DNA of 43,263 bases from Alphaproteobacteria bacterium (GCA_003158585.1 PMKE01000094.1:21536-64798), one strand, 5' to 3'; numbered from the stretch's first letter, positions 1 through 9,160 are shown. The notes: generated from the letters alone by a model not told the origin. Numbers and translations: made by a program.

Positions 1-272
1 CCGGAGGTCGAGCGGAAGTTCACGCCCAACTCGCGGGCCACGATCTGGGCCAGGGTGGTCTTGCCCAGTCCCGGCGGGCCGGAGAACAGCACGTGGTCCA
101 ACGCCTCGCCGCGCGCCTTGGCCGCCGCGATGAAGACGGATATGTTTTCGCAGGCCTGCTTCTGGCCGACAAATTCGGAAAGCCGCTTGGGGCGCAGCGA
201 GGCTTCCAAGGTGTCGTCTTCGCCGCGCTCGGGGGCGACAAAACGGTCGGTCGGCTTTGCGGTTATTGGCAT
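1..272 (-). CDS. ruvB: Holliday junction branch migration ATPase RuvB, N-terminal part (cut by window edge)
   Basis: This is the ATPase motor of the RuvAB branch-migration complex, which works on Holliday junctions in the cytoplasm. The visible ~90 residues start [11 protein letters not shown] and include the typical RuvB stretch [14 protein letters not shown] and the Walker A region [15 protein letters not shown] near residues 65-79. The remainder, including Walker B and the C-terminal winged helix, lies beyond base 1. The start codon at 272 directly follows the ruvA stop (TAG then ATG, no gap), which supports this start and translational coupling in a ruvC-ruvA-ruvB operon. Family assignment is secure; only completeness of the missing part is unknown. 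Confidence 0.97.
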   Translation of the reverse strand, partial: MPITAKPTDRFVAPERGEDDTLEASLRPKRLSEFVGQKQACENISVFIAAAKARGEALDHVLFSGPPGLGKTTLAQIVARELGVNFRSTS

Positions 273-869
273 CTATCGTCCCATAGAACGCAAAGCTTCG
301 CGGATCAACGCGTCGAGGGCGGAACCTTCTCCCAGATCGCGTACCGCGCGCGCGATGGATTCGGCCGCCACACCCTGAGAATAACCGAGCTTGACCAGCG
401 CCGCGACGGCATCGGCTTCCGGCCCACGGAGCGCGATCGCGGCTTCGCCGGGATGGCCGCGCAGCATCATAGAGGGCGCCTTGTCCTTCAGCTCGGTGAC
501 AATGCGTGTGGCGAGCTTGGGGCCGACACCCTGGGCGCGACCGATCATGCCCTTGTCGCCCAAGGCGATAGCGCGTTCGAGGTCGCGCGGGCTGAGGGTC
601 GAGAGCACGTTCAGGGCGACGCGCGCGCCGACGTTCTGCACGGTCTGGAGCAGGCGGAACCACTCGCGTTCCTCGGCGGTAAAGAAGCCGTAAAGGCGGA
701 TGGTTTCGTCGGTGAGGCGCGTTTCGATCATCAGAGAGATCTGCGCCCCCGCAACCAGCCTGGAAAGCGTGGAGGACGGGCAATGCACCAAGTAGCCGAC
801 GCCCGCGACGTCGATCAGGGCGTGATCTTCGCCGACAAAATCCACGGTTCCGGTCAGTTTGCCGATCAT
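273..869 (-). CDS. ruvA: Holliday junction branch migration protein RuvA
   Basis: RuvA binds four-way junctions as a tetramer and loads RuvB. The 198-residue product has the usual length. It starts MIGKLTG with the N-terminal OB fold (about 1-64), followed by the helix-hairpin-helix region containing FFTAEEREWFRLLQTVQNVGARVALNVLS and GVGPKLATRIVTELKDK. The C-terminal RuvB-contacting domain (about 140-198) begins after an acidic linker and reads ALVKLGYSQGVA. The start overlaps the end of ruvC by 4 bases and the stop abuts the ruvB start, so all three are probably co-translated. Confidence 0.97.
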   Translation of the reverse strand: MIGKLTGTVDFVGEDHALIDVAGVGYLVHCPSSTLSRLVAGAQISLMIETRLTDETIRLYGFFTAEEREWFRLLQTVQNVGARVALNVLSTLSPRDLERAIALGDKGMIGRAQGVGPKLATRIVTELKDKAPSMMLRGHPGEAAIALRGPEADAVAALVKLGYSQGVAAESIARAVRDLGEGSALDALIREALRSMGR

Positions 870-1372
870 GCGAGAGCCGCCAGGATGCGCGCCCGCGTTC
901 CCGCCAGATGGGCGTGGGCTATTGCCGCAGCGAGCGCGTCGGCGGCGTCGGACGCCTCCACTCCGCAGGCAGGGAGCAGGCGCTTGACCATTGCCATAAC
1001 CTGCTCCTTGCCGGCATGGCCGACGCCGACCACAGACTTCTTGATGTGGTTGGGCGCGTATTCGGCGATGTCGAGTCCGGCTTGCGCCGCGGCGAGGAGC
1101 GCGACGGCGCGGGCGTGGCCGAGCTTAAGCGCCGCCGAGGGATCCTTGTGTACGAAGGCCTGCTCCACCGCGATGGCGCCGGGGTGCAACTCGTCGATGA
1201 TCCGCGCCACTTCGCCGTGCAGCTTCATCAGGCGCAAGCCGAGGCTGTCGCCCGCGCGAGTGACGATGACGCCGTGTGCGACATGGGAGAGCTTGGTGCC
1301 CTCGACGTCGATCACACCCCAACCCATACGGCCGAGGCCCGGATCGAGGCCAAGGATGCGGACGACGGTCAT
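866..1372 (-). CDS. ruvC: Crossover junction endodeoxyribonuclease RuvC
   Basis: RuvC is the resolvase that nicks Holliday junctions symmetrically. The 168-residue product opens with ILGLDPGLGRMGWGVID, carrying the first catalytic aspartate (DPG). It has the acidic residue of AVEQAFVHKDPSAALKLGHARA (about 68-89), and the C-terminal SDAADALAAAIAHAHL segment with the last two acidic ligands. It is about 5 residues longer at the N-terminus than many relatives (MTVVRIL rather than MRIL), so a slightly later start is possible. It overlaps ruvA by 4 bases and lies 52 bases downstream of yebC, consistent with one operon. Confidence 0.96.
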   Translation of the reverse strand: MTVVRILGLDPGLGRMGWGVIDVEGTKLSHVAHGVIVTRAGDSLGLRLMKLHGEVARIIDELHPGAIAVEQAFVHKDPSAALKLGHARAVALLAAAQAGLDIAEYAPNHIKKSVVGVGHAGKEQVMAMVKRLLPACGVEASDAADALAAAIAHAHLAGTRARILAALA

Positions 1373-1424
1373 ACCATCTCCCGAGAATCGCAGCAGGAGT
1401 GTAGCGCAACTTAGGTCCGCGCCG

Positions 1425-2171
1425 TTACTCGCCTAGCTTCGCGAGAAGCGCCTCGGACAGCTCATAATTGCCCGTGACACGCTGGACGTCGTCGTGGTCG
1501 TCGAGGGTATCGATCAGCTTGATCAACGTCTCGCCCACATCGTCTTTCACGGGAATGGTGTTCTGCGGCCGGAAGAAGATGCCCGAGGAGACCGGCGGGC
1601 CGAGCTTGGCCTCCAGCGCATCGCGGACGCCCGCGAAATCCTCCGGGGTGGTCAGGAACTCGTGCCCTTCTTCATCGGAGATGCATTCCTCCGCTCCGAC
1701 TTCGAGCGCCGTTTCGAGCATGGCGTCTTCGCTGCCCTTGTCCGCGGGATAGGCGATGACGCCGACCCGGTCGAACATGAAGGACACAGAGTTCGTCTCG
1801 CCCATCGCTCCGCCGAATTTCGAGAAGGCGGCGCGCACGTCCGCCACGGTGCGGGTGCGGTTGTCGGTCAGGCATTCCACGATGAGGGCGATACCGCCCG
1901 GGCCGTAGCCTTCGTAGCGTACCTCGTCGTAGTTCTCGGCATCGCCGCCCTGCCCCTTCTTGATGGCGCGCTCGATGTTGTCCTTCGGCATCGACTGGCT
2001 GCGCGCCGCAATGACGGCGGCCCGCAGGCGCGCGTTATGGTCCGGGTCAGGCAAGCCCATCTTGGATGCAACGATGATTTCGCGGGCAAGCTTGGAGAAG
2101 AGCTTGGAGCGCTCCTTGTTCGCCTTGCCTTTGCGGAACATGACGTTCTTGGCGTGGGAGTGGCCGGCCAT
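1425..2171 (-). CDS. yebC: YebC/TACO1-family protein (probable transcription/translation regulator)
   Basis: The 248-residue product has the standard YebC length and its invariant N-terminus [20 protein letters not shown]. Further conserved blocks are the N-terminal domain segment [16 protein letters not shown], the central [23 protein letters not shown], and the C-terminal [14 protein letters not shown]. Family members are described as DNA-binding regulators and more recently as factors easing ribosome stalling; which role applies here cannot be read from sequence. The open frame continues upstream to 2678, but the MAGHSHAKN start at 2171 is conserved and has a purine-rich AGAAGAAG ahead of it, so the upstream part is not counted as coding. 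yebC next to ruvCAB is a common arrangement. Confidence 0.95.
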   Translation of the reverse strand: MAGHSHAKNVMFRKGKANKERSKLFSKLAREIIVASKMGLPDPDHNARLRAAVIAARSQSMPKDNIERAIKKGQGGDAENYDEVRYEGYGPGGIALIVECLTDNRTRTVADVRAAFSKFGGAMGETNSVSFMFDRVGVIAYPADKGSEDAMLETALEVGAEECISDEEGHEFLTTPEDFAGVRDALEAKLGPPVSSGIFFRPQNTIPVKDDVGETLIKLIDTLDDHDDVQRVTGNYELSEALLAKLGE

Positions 2172-2425
2172 CGGAAAACTTCTTCTATGAGGGGTTTGGC
2201 GGGCGCTGAGATAGCCGGGTAGCATGGAGGTTTTCAAGCCTCGCACTGGCGGCGCCGGAGCATCTATGCCTGGAGGCCCAGCCGGCCCGATGCACAAGGC
2301 ATAGATAATTATTTTCCAACCTCTGCCTCCCCCCTCGGAGGAGGGAAGGTAAGCCGGCATGAAGACCCAAACATCAGATGGGTATCGAATCGGCCGTGAC
2401 AAGGTCCCAGCGATTCGCAGCCCGC
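2172..2425. other. Intergenic region upstream of yebC with a small G/C-rich hairpin
   Basis: This 254-base stretch separates yebC from the OpgC-type gene. It holds an AT-rich patch near 2300-2320 and a short palindrome of the form CCTCC...GGAGG near 2328-2345. The palindrome resembles the ends of the larger intergenic repeat upstream of thiE. I see no convincing gene; the open frames across it are continuations or shadows of the neighbours. Confidence 0.4.
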
Positions 2426-3604
2426 TCAGAGCCGCCGGTCGAAGCGTTGGCGTTCGACGACAGGCACCGGTACCTCCCGACTTGCCGGCAGAGAAAGCAG
2501 GCGTCCGCCGTTGCGGGCCCACTGAAGATAGGCGGCGAAGACAAACTGAAGGCCGACCCCAATAACGCACAACGCCGTCTGCAGCCATGCGTTCTGCCCG
2601 TCCAGGAACGACGCCAGGAGAGTAAGGCTTGAGAGCAGCGCACCGAAGCAGAAGACCTGCAATGAGGATTGCCCGCACCAGACGACAAGCAGCGTAGGCC
2701 AGTAACGCAGCAAGGCCCCGCGGGGCGGCAGTAATCGGCCGACGACCAAAGCAAGCGCCAACAAACTGACGATACGCAGGGGCTGGAGCGAACTCTTATC
2801 GAGCGGCAGATCGGCCGTACGGAGCAAGGGGATGGCGGGGTTTATCCCATACAGAACGATGCTCAACTGGAGGACGGCGATTATTCCCGTCAGGGCTGCG
2901 GCGGCCCAGAACAGCAGCCGGGAATCGAGGAACGCCATCTGCCCCTTCAACCTCGGATGGCCGAATACGGCGCCGAGCACGAAAAGGAACTGCCAGGCGA
3001 AGGGATTGAAGAACCAGTGTTCGCCGATGGTGATCGTCAGATTGAGGCTGAAAACCTGCACTGACAGCCAGAGCGCGAAGGAAGGCACGAGCACATACCA
3101 CACGTTCCGAGCCAATCCGGCGAGCGCCAGCGGGAAGAACGCCAGCAACAGAACATAGGACGGCAGAATATCCAGATAAGCGGGCTGGAAACGCAGGATC
3201 AGCGCCTGTCCCACCATCTCCAAGGGATATTCGAAGAACTGGGAGATGCGGAAGGGCGCAATCAGGTTCCAGTCGGCGTTCAACAACAAGAAGACGCTGA
3301 CCTCGATCAGGATCAACGCAAGCAGCAGGAGCTGGGCGGCGTAGACGACCAAGGCACGCCGCAGCACCCTGCGGGCTGCCGCGAAGAAGCCTTGCTGCAT
3401 CATGAGGCGTCCGTAGACGAGCGCCGCAACGAAGCCGGAGATGAAGAAGAACACCTCGGCCGCGTCGGCAAAGGCATAGGCGTGCAGCGTGTACGGTTCG
3501 AAGATGTTCTTCGGCACGTGATCGATGAAGATGATCAGTAGCGCGAGACCGCGCAGAAAATCGATGCGCTCGTCGCGCCTTGACGTGACGGCCCTTGCGA
3601 TCAT
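2426..3604 (-). CDS. OpgC-type polytopic membrane acyltransferase
   Basis: The product is a ~392-residue integral membrane protein of the OpgC/acyltransferase-3-like type. In proteobacteria such proteins add succinyl or similar groups to periplasmic glucans; the actual substrate here is unknown. It starts near [19 protein letters not shown], with the characteristic R-x-D-F-L-R-G-hydrophobic first helix followed by [14 protein letters not shown]. About ten hydrophobic segments follow. The phrase [16 protein letters not shown] (about 65-80) and [18 protein letters not shown] (about 210-227) are typical of OpgC. An in-frame start exists at 3724, but the extra sequence is low-complexity and Arg/Pro-rich, so 3604 is preferred. 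It has no operon partner. Confidence 0.82.
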   Translation of the reverse strand: MIARAVTSRRDERIDFLRGLALLIIFIDHVPKNIFEPYTLHAYAFADAAEVFFFISGFVAALVYGRLMMQQGFFAAARRVLRRALVVYAAQLLLLALILIEVSVFLLLNADWNLIAPFRISQFFEYPLEMVGQALILRFQPAYLDILPSYVLLLAFFPLALAGLARNVWYVLVPSFALWLSVQVFSLNLTITIGEHWFFNPFAWQFLFVLGAVFGHPRLKGQMAFLDSRLLFWAAAALTGIIAVLQLSIVLYGINPAIPLLRTADLPLDKSSLQPLRIVSLLALALVVGRLLPPRGALLRYWPTLLVVWCGQSSLQVFCFGALLSSLTLLASFLDGQNAWLQTALCVIGVGLQFVFAAYLQWARNGGRLLSLPASREVPVPVVERQRFDRRL

Positions 3605-3869
3605 CCCGGTGCGGATGCTGTTGAAAAAGCTACTCGACAAACAAAGATCTCCGGAAGCGGACCGCCGCGGCGGCGGTCGTCCGTGCGGCGGGCGCACTCT
3701 CGGGTAATCGGCAGAAGAAAACAAAGTGAATCTTTTGCCGCGCCGGTGCCAGATGTCGCGTGGCTGGCCGCGAAAATACGTATTACCGAGGCTCTATCTG
3801 CCTCTATCGCCCACAAAAAACATCTTAAGTGAGGTGAGCCTGGGTCATTGCGGCAAAATCTTGGCGTCG

Positions 3870-3891
3870 AAAAAAAACGAACTCGCGTTCG
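3870..3891 (-). terminator. Probable rho-independent terminator of the GPH-GH94 operon
   Basis: Reading on the minus strand just after the GH94 stop, a short hairpin CGAAC-GCGA-GTTCG is followed by eight T residues. The stem is only five base pairs but the T-run is perfect and the position, 5 bases after the stop codon, is right for the end of the two-gene sugar operon. Confidence 0.5.
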
Positions 3892-3895
3892 GTGT

Positions 3896-6289
3896 TCACC
3901 CCATTTCCACGACGACCTGATTCTCTGCGGCCAGCTTGTCGGCGGGGATAAGGTTGCCCGGAAGCGGCGAGCCATTCAGGACGAGCTTCTTCACACCCTT
4001 CTGGACGCCCGCGGGATTGCGCACTTCCACATGTACCTTCCTGCCGCGGAAGAGGCGCGTCGCCTTAAAGCCCTTCCACGAGGCGGGTATGCAGGGATCG
4101 ATCCTGAGGCCGCCGTAATCTGGCCGGATGCCGAGGATGTATTGCGTAGCAGCGTAATACGACCAAGCGGCCGATCCGGAGAGCCACGGCACGCGCGAGG
4201 CGCCAGAGCGCGGGCTCGCCGTCGAATGCGTGAACTGGCAATAGACATAAGGCTCGATCTCGCGGATTTCGGCGCGCTCGTTCCAGGCGGCCGGCATCGT
4301 GGCGCGGAAATATCGCCAGGCGAGGTCGCCGTGACCCAGCATAGTTTCGGCAATTACCGCCCAGCCTTGGATGTGGGTGAAGATGGAGCCGTTCTCTTTC
4401 ATGCCTGGATTAAAGAGGACCGCGCGCATGACCTGCATGTCGGTCTCGACGAAGGGCGGTGCGCAAATCATCAGCCCGTTCTCGGTGGCGAGCCTCTCCT
4501 GCATCGCCTGCATGGCGGAGGCCGCGCGCCCCGCGTCGGCATGCCCGCTCAGCACGGCCCAGGATTGGGGGCTGAGGAAAATGCTGCCTTCTTTGTTCTC
4601 GCGAGAGCCGAATTTGGTGCCGTCGCCGCCATAGGCGCGCAGATACCAATCGCCGTCCCAGGCGTATTCGCGCAGGGCACGATCGAGACCTTCAAGGCGT
4701 TCTTCCGTCCAGGCCTCTTCGTCGCCGATGCCGAGGAGGCGACAAACTTCGATATAAACCGCCAGCGCATAGCGGAGCTGGAATCCCACAAACACCGTCT
4801 CACCCTTCTCGCCGAGACGGATGCAATCGTTCCAGTCGGCTGAGAGGCCGCACGGCAACCCGTGTATGCCGACGCGCTTCAGATTGAACGCGATGGCCCG
4901 CTTCAAATGACCGAGCACCGTGTCCTCGCCCTTATCCGCATAGGGCAGCACCTTGTGGAAGAAGGCGACATCGCCCGTTTCCTTGACGTAGGCGGGGACG
5001 GCGTTGAACAGCCACATGCAGTCGTCGGAGCGGTATTCCATCTCCCTCGGCGCCTGCTCGTGACCCGGGTGGTGGGCGAACTGCTTGACCACCGGCATGG
5101 CCCCACCCGTGGAAACCTGACCCGTGATCATCAACTCGAGACGTTTCACGGCCTCGGCGGGAATGGCGTGCAGCACGCCCAGCATGTCCTGCACGGTGTC
5201 GCGATAGCCGAGCCCGTCGCGTTCGCCCGCATAGATGAGGCTCGCCGCGCGCGACCAGGCATAGGTGACGAGGCAGTTGAACGGCCCCCACATCGCCAGC
5301 ATGGAGTTGAAGGCGGGATCGGGCGTTTCGGCTTCGAACCCGGCCATGCGCCCGTGCCAATAGGCCTTGAGGCGCTTCAGTTCGTCGTCGACCTTTGCGG
5401 GGTTCTTGAATTCGGCGGCGGCGCTGCGGCCTTCCTCGCGCGCCCGACCCACGCCCATCAGGACGAGGAATTCCTTCGTCTCGCCGGGCTTGAGTTCGAT
5501 ATGGGTTTCGAGCACGCCGCAACCGTTGTCGCCCACCGCCAGCGAATTGGTGCAGCGACCGCGCTCTAAGACGGCGGGTTTCGCATAACTCCCGTAAGGC
5601 CCCAGGAACGCGGTGCGGTCGGTGTCGTAGCCCGCGACCTCGGCGCCGACGAGGGCTAGGAAGCTGTGGCGGCCCTGATCGGGTTCCTCGAAGTTCTCCG
5701 GCTTCAAGGGAATGTGGACATTGGTGCCGTGGTCGATGATGCCGTCTTCGACGGACATCCGCACGATGAACTGCGAGTACTGGAGATTGACGAGGTCGTT
5801 GTAGGCGCTCCAATTGCCGGCATATTCGACATAGGTGAAGGCGGCGAGCCGGCGCGGCTTCCTGCCCGTGTTGGTGAGCTTGACGCGCCAGCATTCGAAA
5901 TCGCGGCCGAGGGGGACAAAGTAAGTCGTCTCAGAGCGGATGCTGGAATATTCCGAAGCGATGACGGTATAGGCGCTGCCGTGCCGGCATTCCGACTTGA
6001 ATTGGTCGAGCGGCTTGCCCACGGGTTGCCAGGAGGCAGACCAGTAATCGCCGCTTTCTTCGTCGCGAAGATAGATATATCGGCCCGGCTGATCGAGCGG
6101 CACGGCGTTGAAGCGCAGACGCGTGAAGCGGCCTTGCGCCGCGGATTTGTAGAAGCTGTAGCCGCCGGCATTGTTGGTGATGATGGCGCCGTATTCGGTG
6201 GAGCCGAGATAATTGCTCCACGAGCGGGGCGTATCCGGCCTTGTGATGACGTATTCCTTGTTGGCGTCGTCGAAATAACCGAATTGCAT
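3896..6289 (-). CDS. GH94 family disaccharide phosphorylase (cellobiose phosphorylase-like)
   Basis: The 797-residue product belongs to GH94 (formerly glycosyltransferase family 36). These cytoplasmic enzymes cleave beta-linked disaccharides with phosphate to give a sugar-1-phosphate and a free sugar. Visible signatures are the N-terminal beta-sandwich start MQFGYFDDANKEYVITRPDTP, the helical-barrel motif GLGYRDTVQDMLGV, the catalytic aspartate block GLSADWNDC, and the C-terminal YILGIRPDYGGLRIDPCIP. The length matches cellobiose and chitobiose phosphorylases. The partner is a GPH symporter one base upstream, indicating import then phosphorolysis, which saves one ATP per disaccharide. Cellobiose is the most likely substrate but laminaribiose or other beta-linked disaccharides are not excluded. 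Confidence 0.93.
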   Translation of the reverse strand: MQFGYFDDANKEYVITRPDTPRSWSNYLGSTEYGAIITNNAGGYSFYKSAAQGRFTRLRFNAVPLDQPGRYIYLRDEESGDYWSASWQPVGKPLDQFKSECRHGSAYTVIASEYSSIRSETTYFVPLGRDFECWRVKLTNTGRKPRRLAAFTYVEYAGNWSAYNDLVNLQYSQFIVRMSVEDGIIDHGTNVHIPLKPENFEEPDQGRHSFLALVGAEVAGYDTDRTAFLGPYGSYAKPAVLERGRCTNSLAVGDNGCGVLETHIELKPGETKEFLVLMGVGRAREEGRSAAAEFKNPAKVDDELKRLKAYWHGRMAGFEAETPDPAFNSMLAMWGPFNCLVTYAWSRAASLIYAGERDGLGYRDTVQDMLGVLHAIPAEAVKRLELMITGQVSTGGAMPVVKQFAHHPGHEQAPREMEYRSDDCMWLFNAVPAYVKETGDVAFFHKVLPYADKGEDTVLGHLKRAIAFNLKRVGIHGLPCGLSADWNDCIRLGEKGETVFVGFQLRYALAVYIEVCRLLGIGDEEAWTEERLEGLDRALREYAWDGDWYLRAYGGDGTKFGSRENKEGSIFLSPQSWAVLSGHADAGRAASAMQAMQERLATENGLMICAPPFVETDMQVMRAVLFNPGMKENGSIFTHIQGWAVIAETMLGHGDLAWRYFRATMPAAWNERAEIREIEPYVYCQFTHSTASPRSGASRVPWLSGSAAWSYYAATQYILGIRPDYGGLRIDPCIPASWKGFKATRLFRGRKVHVEVRNPAGVQKGVKKLVLNGSPLPGNLIPADKLAAENQVVVEMG

Positions 6290-6290
6290 T

Positions 6291-7688
6291 TTATGCTTCT
6301 CGTTGCGCGCGCATCTCTGCCAGTTCTGCGGAGATCTTCGGCATCTTGGATTCGAGCCGGTAGAAGGACATCCCCGTCGCGCAGATCAAGACGACAATGG
6401 CCGGAGCTACCGCCATCAGAATCCGGATGCCTTCCTGCGATTGCAGGGTCTGCACGACGTTCGCCCGGTAGCCGGTGTATTCGAGCAATGTAGCCGCCAG
6501 CCAGCCTCCGATCACCCAGCCGAACTTGTTCGACATCCCCGAGGCGGAGAAGATCAGCCCGGTCGCGCGACGGCCCGTCTTCCACTCGGAATAGTCGGCG
6601 GCGTCCGCGAACATCGCCCAGAGCAGCGCCGCGGTGGGGCCGGTCAGGACCGAATAGAGGATGTGATAGACGTAGAGAAGCCCAAGCTGGCCGGGCTTGA
6701 CCCAGTAGGAGGCGAAGAGGGCCGCTGCAGTGAGCACCATGCAACCGATGAACGCGTTCTTCCGCCCGGTGTACGGCGTCACGTACTGGATCAGGAAGAT
6801 GCCTAAGATCGAGAAGACGATGCCGACCACGATGAACAGTCCTGCTCCCACCGCGCCGCCGAGCTGCACGGTGGTGCCGGCGATGGTCAGGACTTCATCG
6901 CCCATGTAGTACTTGAAGTAGTAGGTGATCGCGGCGCCGCGAATAGCGACGAAGCACACGATGGCAATGCCAATGAGGCACAACACCAGCCAGTGGTAGT
7001 TCTTCACGAGATCGGTGAGGTCGCGCACGGTCGAGGTCTTCTGCGTCACCATCGGCTGGACGCGCTCCTTGGTCAGCGCGAAGCAGGCCAGGAACATCAC
7101 CACCGCCACCGCGCCGTAAAGACCGAGTGTCGCCTGATAGCCGACGGCCTCGTTGCCCTGGCCGAACTTGGCGACGAGCCTCATGGTGAAGAACGCCACG
7201 GCGAGTCCGCCCAGCTGTGCGAAGGTGAACCGCCACGAGGACGCGCTGGTGCGCTCCTGCGGGTCCGCCGAAATCACGCCCATCAGCGCGCCATAGGGGA
7301 TGTTGATGCCCGAGTAGACGACCATCATCAGCGACAGCGTCACATAGGCGTAGATCAGCTTTCCGGTCGGATCGAAGTGAGGCGTGGTGAAGGTGAGCAC
7401 GCTCATGATGCCGAACGGCACCGCCATCCAGAGCAGATAGGGCCGGAACTTGCCCCAGCGCGTCTTGGTGCGGTCCGCGACCATGCCGACGATGATGTCG
7501 AAGAACATGTCCCAGATTCGGGTGATCAGGAGCATCAGCGCCAGCGTGCCGGCCGCGAGCCCGTAGACATCGGTGTAGAAAATGAGCTGGTAGTAGATAA
7601 ACGTCATCCAGATCAGATTGGAGGCGCCGTCGCCGAGCCCGTATCCGAGCTTTTCGAAAAGCGAGAGCTTATGCGTTTGCTGCGCCAT
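6291..7688 (-). CDS. GPH-family sugar:cation symporter (MelB-like MFS transporter)
   Basis: This 465-residue inner-membrane transporter has about 12 hydrophobic segments and belongs to the glycoside-pentoside-hexuronide:cation symporter family. The N-terminus reads KLGYGLGDGASNLIW. Asp60 and Asp64 in ITRIWDMFFD match the spacing of the cation-binding aspartates in MelB (WDxxxD). They are followed by the family loop ADRTKTRWGKFRPYLLW and later by INIPYGALMGVIS. It is the first gene of a two-gene operon; its stop is separated by a single base from the GH94 start. The likely job is import of the disaccharide that the phosphorylase uses. A G-rich ribosome-binding site (GGGGGGA) precedes the ATG. 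Confidence 0.93.
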   Translation of the reverse strand: MAQQTHKLSLFEKLGYGLGDGASNLIWMTFIYYQLIFYTDVYGLAAGTLALMLLITRIWDMFFDIIVGMVADRTKTRWGKFRPYLLWMAVPFGIMSVLTFTTPHFDPTGKLIYAYVTLSLMMVVYSGINIPYGALMGVISADPQERTSASSWRFTFAQLGGLAVAFFTMRLVAKFGQGNEAVGYQATLGLYGAVAVVMFLACFALTKERVQPMVTQKTSTVRDLTDLVKNYHWLVLCLIGIAIVCFVAIRGAAITYYFKYYMGDEVLTIAGTTVQLGGAVGAGLFIVVGIVFSILGIFLIQYVTPYTGRKNAFIGCMVLTAAALFASYWVKPGQLGLLYVYHILYSVLTGPTAALLWAMFADAADYSEWKTGRRATGLIFSASGMSNKFGWVIGGWLAATLLEYTGYRANVVQTLQSQEGIRILMAVAPAIVVLICATGMSFYRLESKMPKISAELAEMRAQREA

Positions 7689-7803
7689 GACGGTCCCCCC
7701 GGAAGTTCAATAGACAACGCTTACCGAGCACAGACTAGCACGAGACGCGGCGGCGGCTACACCTCCCCGAGTCGCAGCCGGTGCCATGGCCGGAAACCCC
7801 ACG

Positions 7804-7899
7804 CTATTCGTCGCTGAACCGCTCGAAATCGGGCAGCAGGGCGATGATGCCGAGCAGCGCCGCGATGATTCCGAATGCTATCCAAGGGAGCGGGATCAT
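7804..7899 (-). CDS. Possible 31-residue single-pass membrane microprotein
   Basis: A short frame on the minus strand encodes 31 residues beginning MIPLPWIAFG. It has one strong hydrophobic stretch (IAFGIIAALLGIIALL, about 7-22) and an acidic C-terminus ending FERFSDE. The composition is exactly that of a small transmembrane protein, and it fills a gap with no other gene. There is no strong ribosome-binding site and no recognisable family, so chance is a real alternative. Confidence 0.35.
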   Translation of the reverse strand: MIPLPWIAFGIIAALLGIIALLPDFERFSDE

Positions 7900-8110
7900 G
7901 CGCACAGCATCTCGGGTTCGGAGACAAAAGGAAACGGGGGCGCGGCGAAATTCGGGTAAATATCTTGCTCGTGACGCAACGGGGCACAGCGTTTCCGCGC
8001 CGCGCCGAATAATTCACCACTGCCTGTTTGCTGAGCGCACATCAGGTCAGCGCTTCCGCCATTGTGCGCATCTGAATCTGGATGATGCACGGGCAGCAAG
8101 CGCAACGGTG

Positions 8111-8872
8111 CTAATCGAAGCGATAGGAATCCATCCTGAGCGATCCGAAGGTCGCGCTGGAGTGCAACCGTGTGACCGTGCCGCCGCCCGCACTATAGGC
8201 GACGAACAAAGGTACGAGATGCTCTTCGGTAGGATGAGCCCGTGCGGCTTCGGGTGCTCGGGTGCGGTAATTCACGAGGTCGTCTTCGCGCCGCTCCATC
8301 AGGGCGCCGTGCATCCACGACGCGAATGCGCGCGACCAGTCGGGTTCCGGGCCGCCGTTCCAATCGATGGCACGCAGATTATGCACAAAACCGCCGCTGC
8401 CAAGGATCAGCACATCCTCGCGCAACGGCGCCAAGGCGCGGCCTAGCGCGATATGGTGACCGGCTCCGAGCCTACTCTGCACCGAAAGCTGAACCACAGG
8501 AATATCGGCCGCGGGATAGGCCAGCATCAGCGGCACCCAGGCGCCGTGATCGAGCCCGCGCCTGCGATCGAGTCCTGCATCGAACCCCGCGCCGCTCAGA
8601 AGCAGGGCCGTCCGTTCGGCAAGCGCCGGTGTGCCCGGCGCTTCATAGCGAAGCTCGTAAAGTGGTTTCGGAAAGCCATAGAAATCATGGATGGTTTCGT
8701 TCCGTGCGACGGCGTTCAGGGCTGGTGTTTCGGTATCCCAGTGGGCCGAGACAGCAAGGATGGCCGAGGGCTTTTCAAACGCACCGCCAAGGCCGCGCAG
8801 AAAGTCACGTGCCGGGCAATCGTCGAACGGCAGCGTGGGGGAGCCGTGGGAAACGAACAAAGCTGGCAGCAT
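8111..8872 (-). CDS. Class III extradiol ring-cleavage dioxygenase family protein (YgiD/DODA-like)
   Basis: The 253-residue product belongs to the LigB-like extradiol dioxygenase family that includes E. coli YgiD (4,5-DOPA dioxygenase). Metal-binding positions are visible: His9 in LFVSHGSPTL, His in AVSAHWDTE (about 44), and the LDHGAWVPLM motif (about 107-116). Near the C-terminus is the catalytic-type histidine pair of HPTEEHLVPLF. The fold is complete and of normal length. The physiological substrate is unknown for most members; a catechol-type phenol is implied. It is a single gene, with divergent space of about 290 bases before the PEP-CTERM gene. Confidence 0.88.
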   Translation of the reverse strand: MLPALFVSHGSPTLPFDDCPARDFLRGLGGAFEKPSAILAVSAHWDTETPALNAVARNETIHDFYGFPKPLYELRYEAPGTPALAERTALLLSGAGFDAGLDRRRGLDHGAWVPLMLAYPAADIPVVQLSVQSRLGAGHHIALGRALAPLREDVLILGSGGFVHNLRAIDWNGGPEPDWSRAFASWMHGALMERREDDLVNYRTRAPEAARAHPTEEHLVPLFVAYSAGGGTVTRLHSSATFGSLRMDSYRFD

Positions 8873-9106
8873 GGCGGCGACCTCTTGTTCAACTCAAATG
8901 GGATGCTGCGAGCCGAACTGCAAAACGTGTCATCGCGCCGTCCTCCAGATGTTTCCGTTACCATATGTCTCGCGATGCAAGCGCACGCCATCTGCTGCGC
9001 ACTCGCGTCAGCACAAGGGCGCGCAACTGTCGCCAGAATTTACAGTTTTCAAAGTCGACACCATCGTCATTTTCCTAACTAATTGGAATCCGTCAACTTT
9101 CCTGTT

Positions 9107-9121
9107 TGGCACGTACTTTGC
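9107..9121 (+). promoter_or_regulatory. Sigma-54 (RpoN) promoter of the PEP-CTERM gene
   Basis: The sequence TGGCACGTACTTTGC fits the sigma-54 -24/-12 consensus (TGGCACG, four bases, TTGC) with no mismatch and correct GG-to-GC spacing. A transcription start about 12 bases downstream would give a leader of roughly 28 bases. That leader carries AGGGG 8-12 bases before the ATG at 9161. PEP-CTERM genes in other proteobacteria are known to be controlled through RpoN and the PrsK/PrsR system, so the context reinforces the call. No enhancer site could be recognised by eye. Confidence 0.82.
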
Positions 9122-9160
9122 GAAATACGCATCGCAACATAATTCCTAGGGGCTATAGAA

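Noticed and set aside
93-1436. 447-codon open frame on the plus strand across ruvA/ruvC
   Set aside because: It is antisense to three clear ruv genes; long antisense frames are expected at this GC content and its product has no family features.
2172-2678. N-terminal extension of yebC
   Set aside because: The family start MAGHSHAKN is invariant; the upstream codons are low-complexity and overlap the next gene's coding region.
3605-3895. Possible extra gene upstream of the OpgC-type gene
   Set aside because: Short frames only; apart from the terminator of the GH94 operon nothing coding could be supported.
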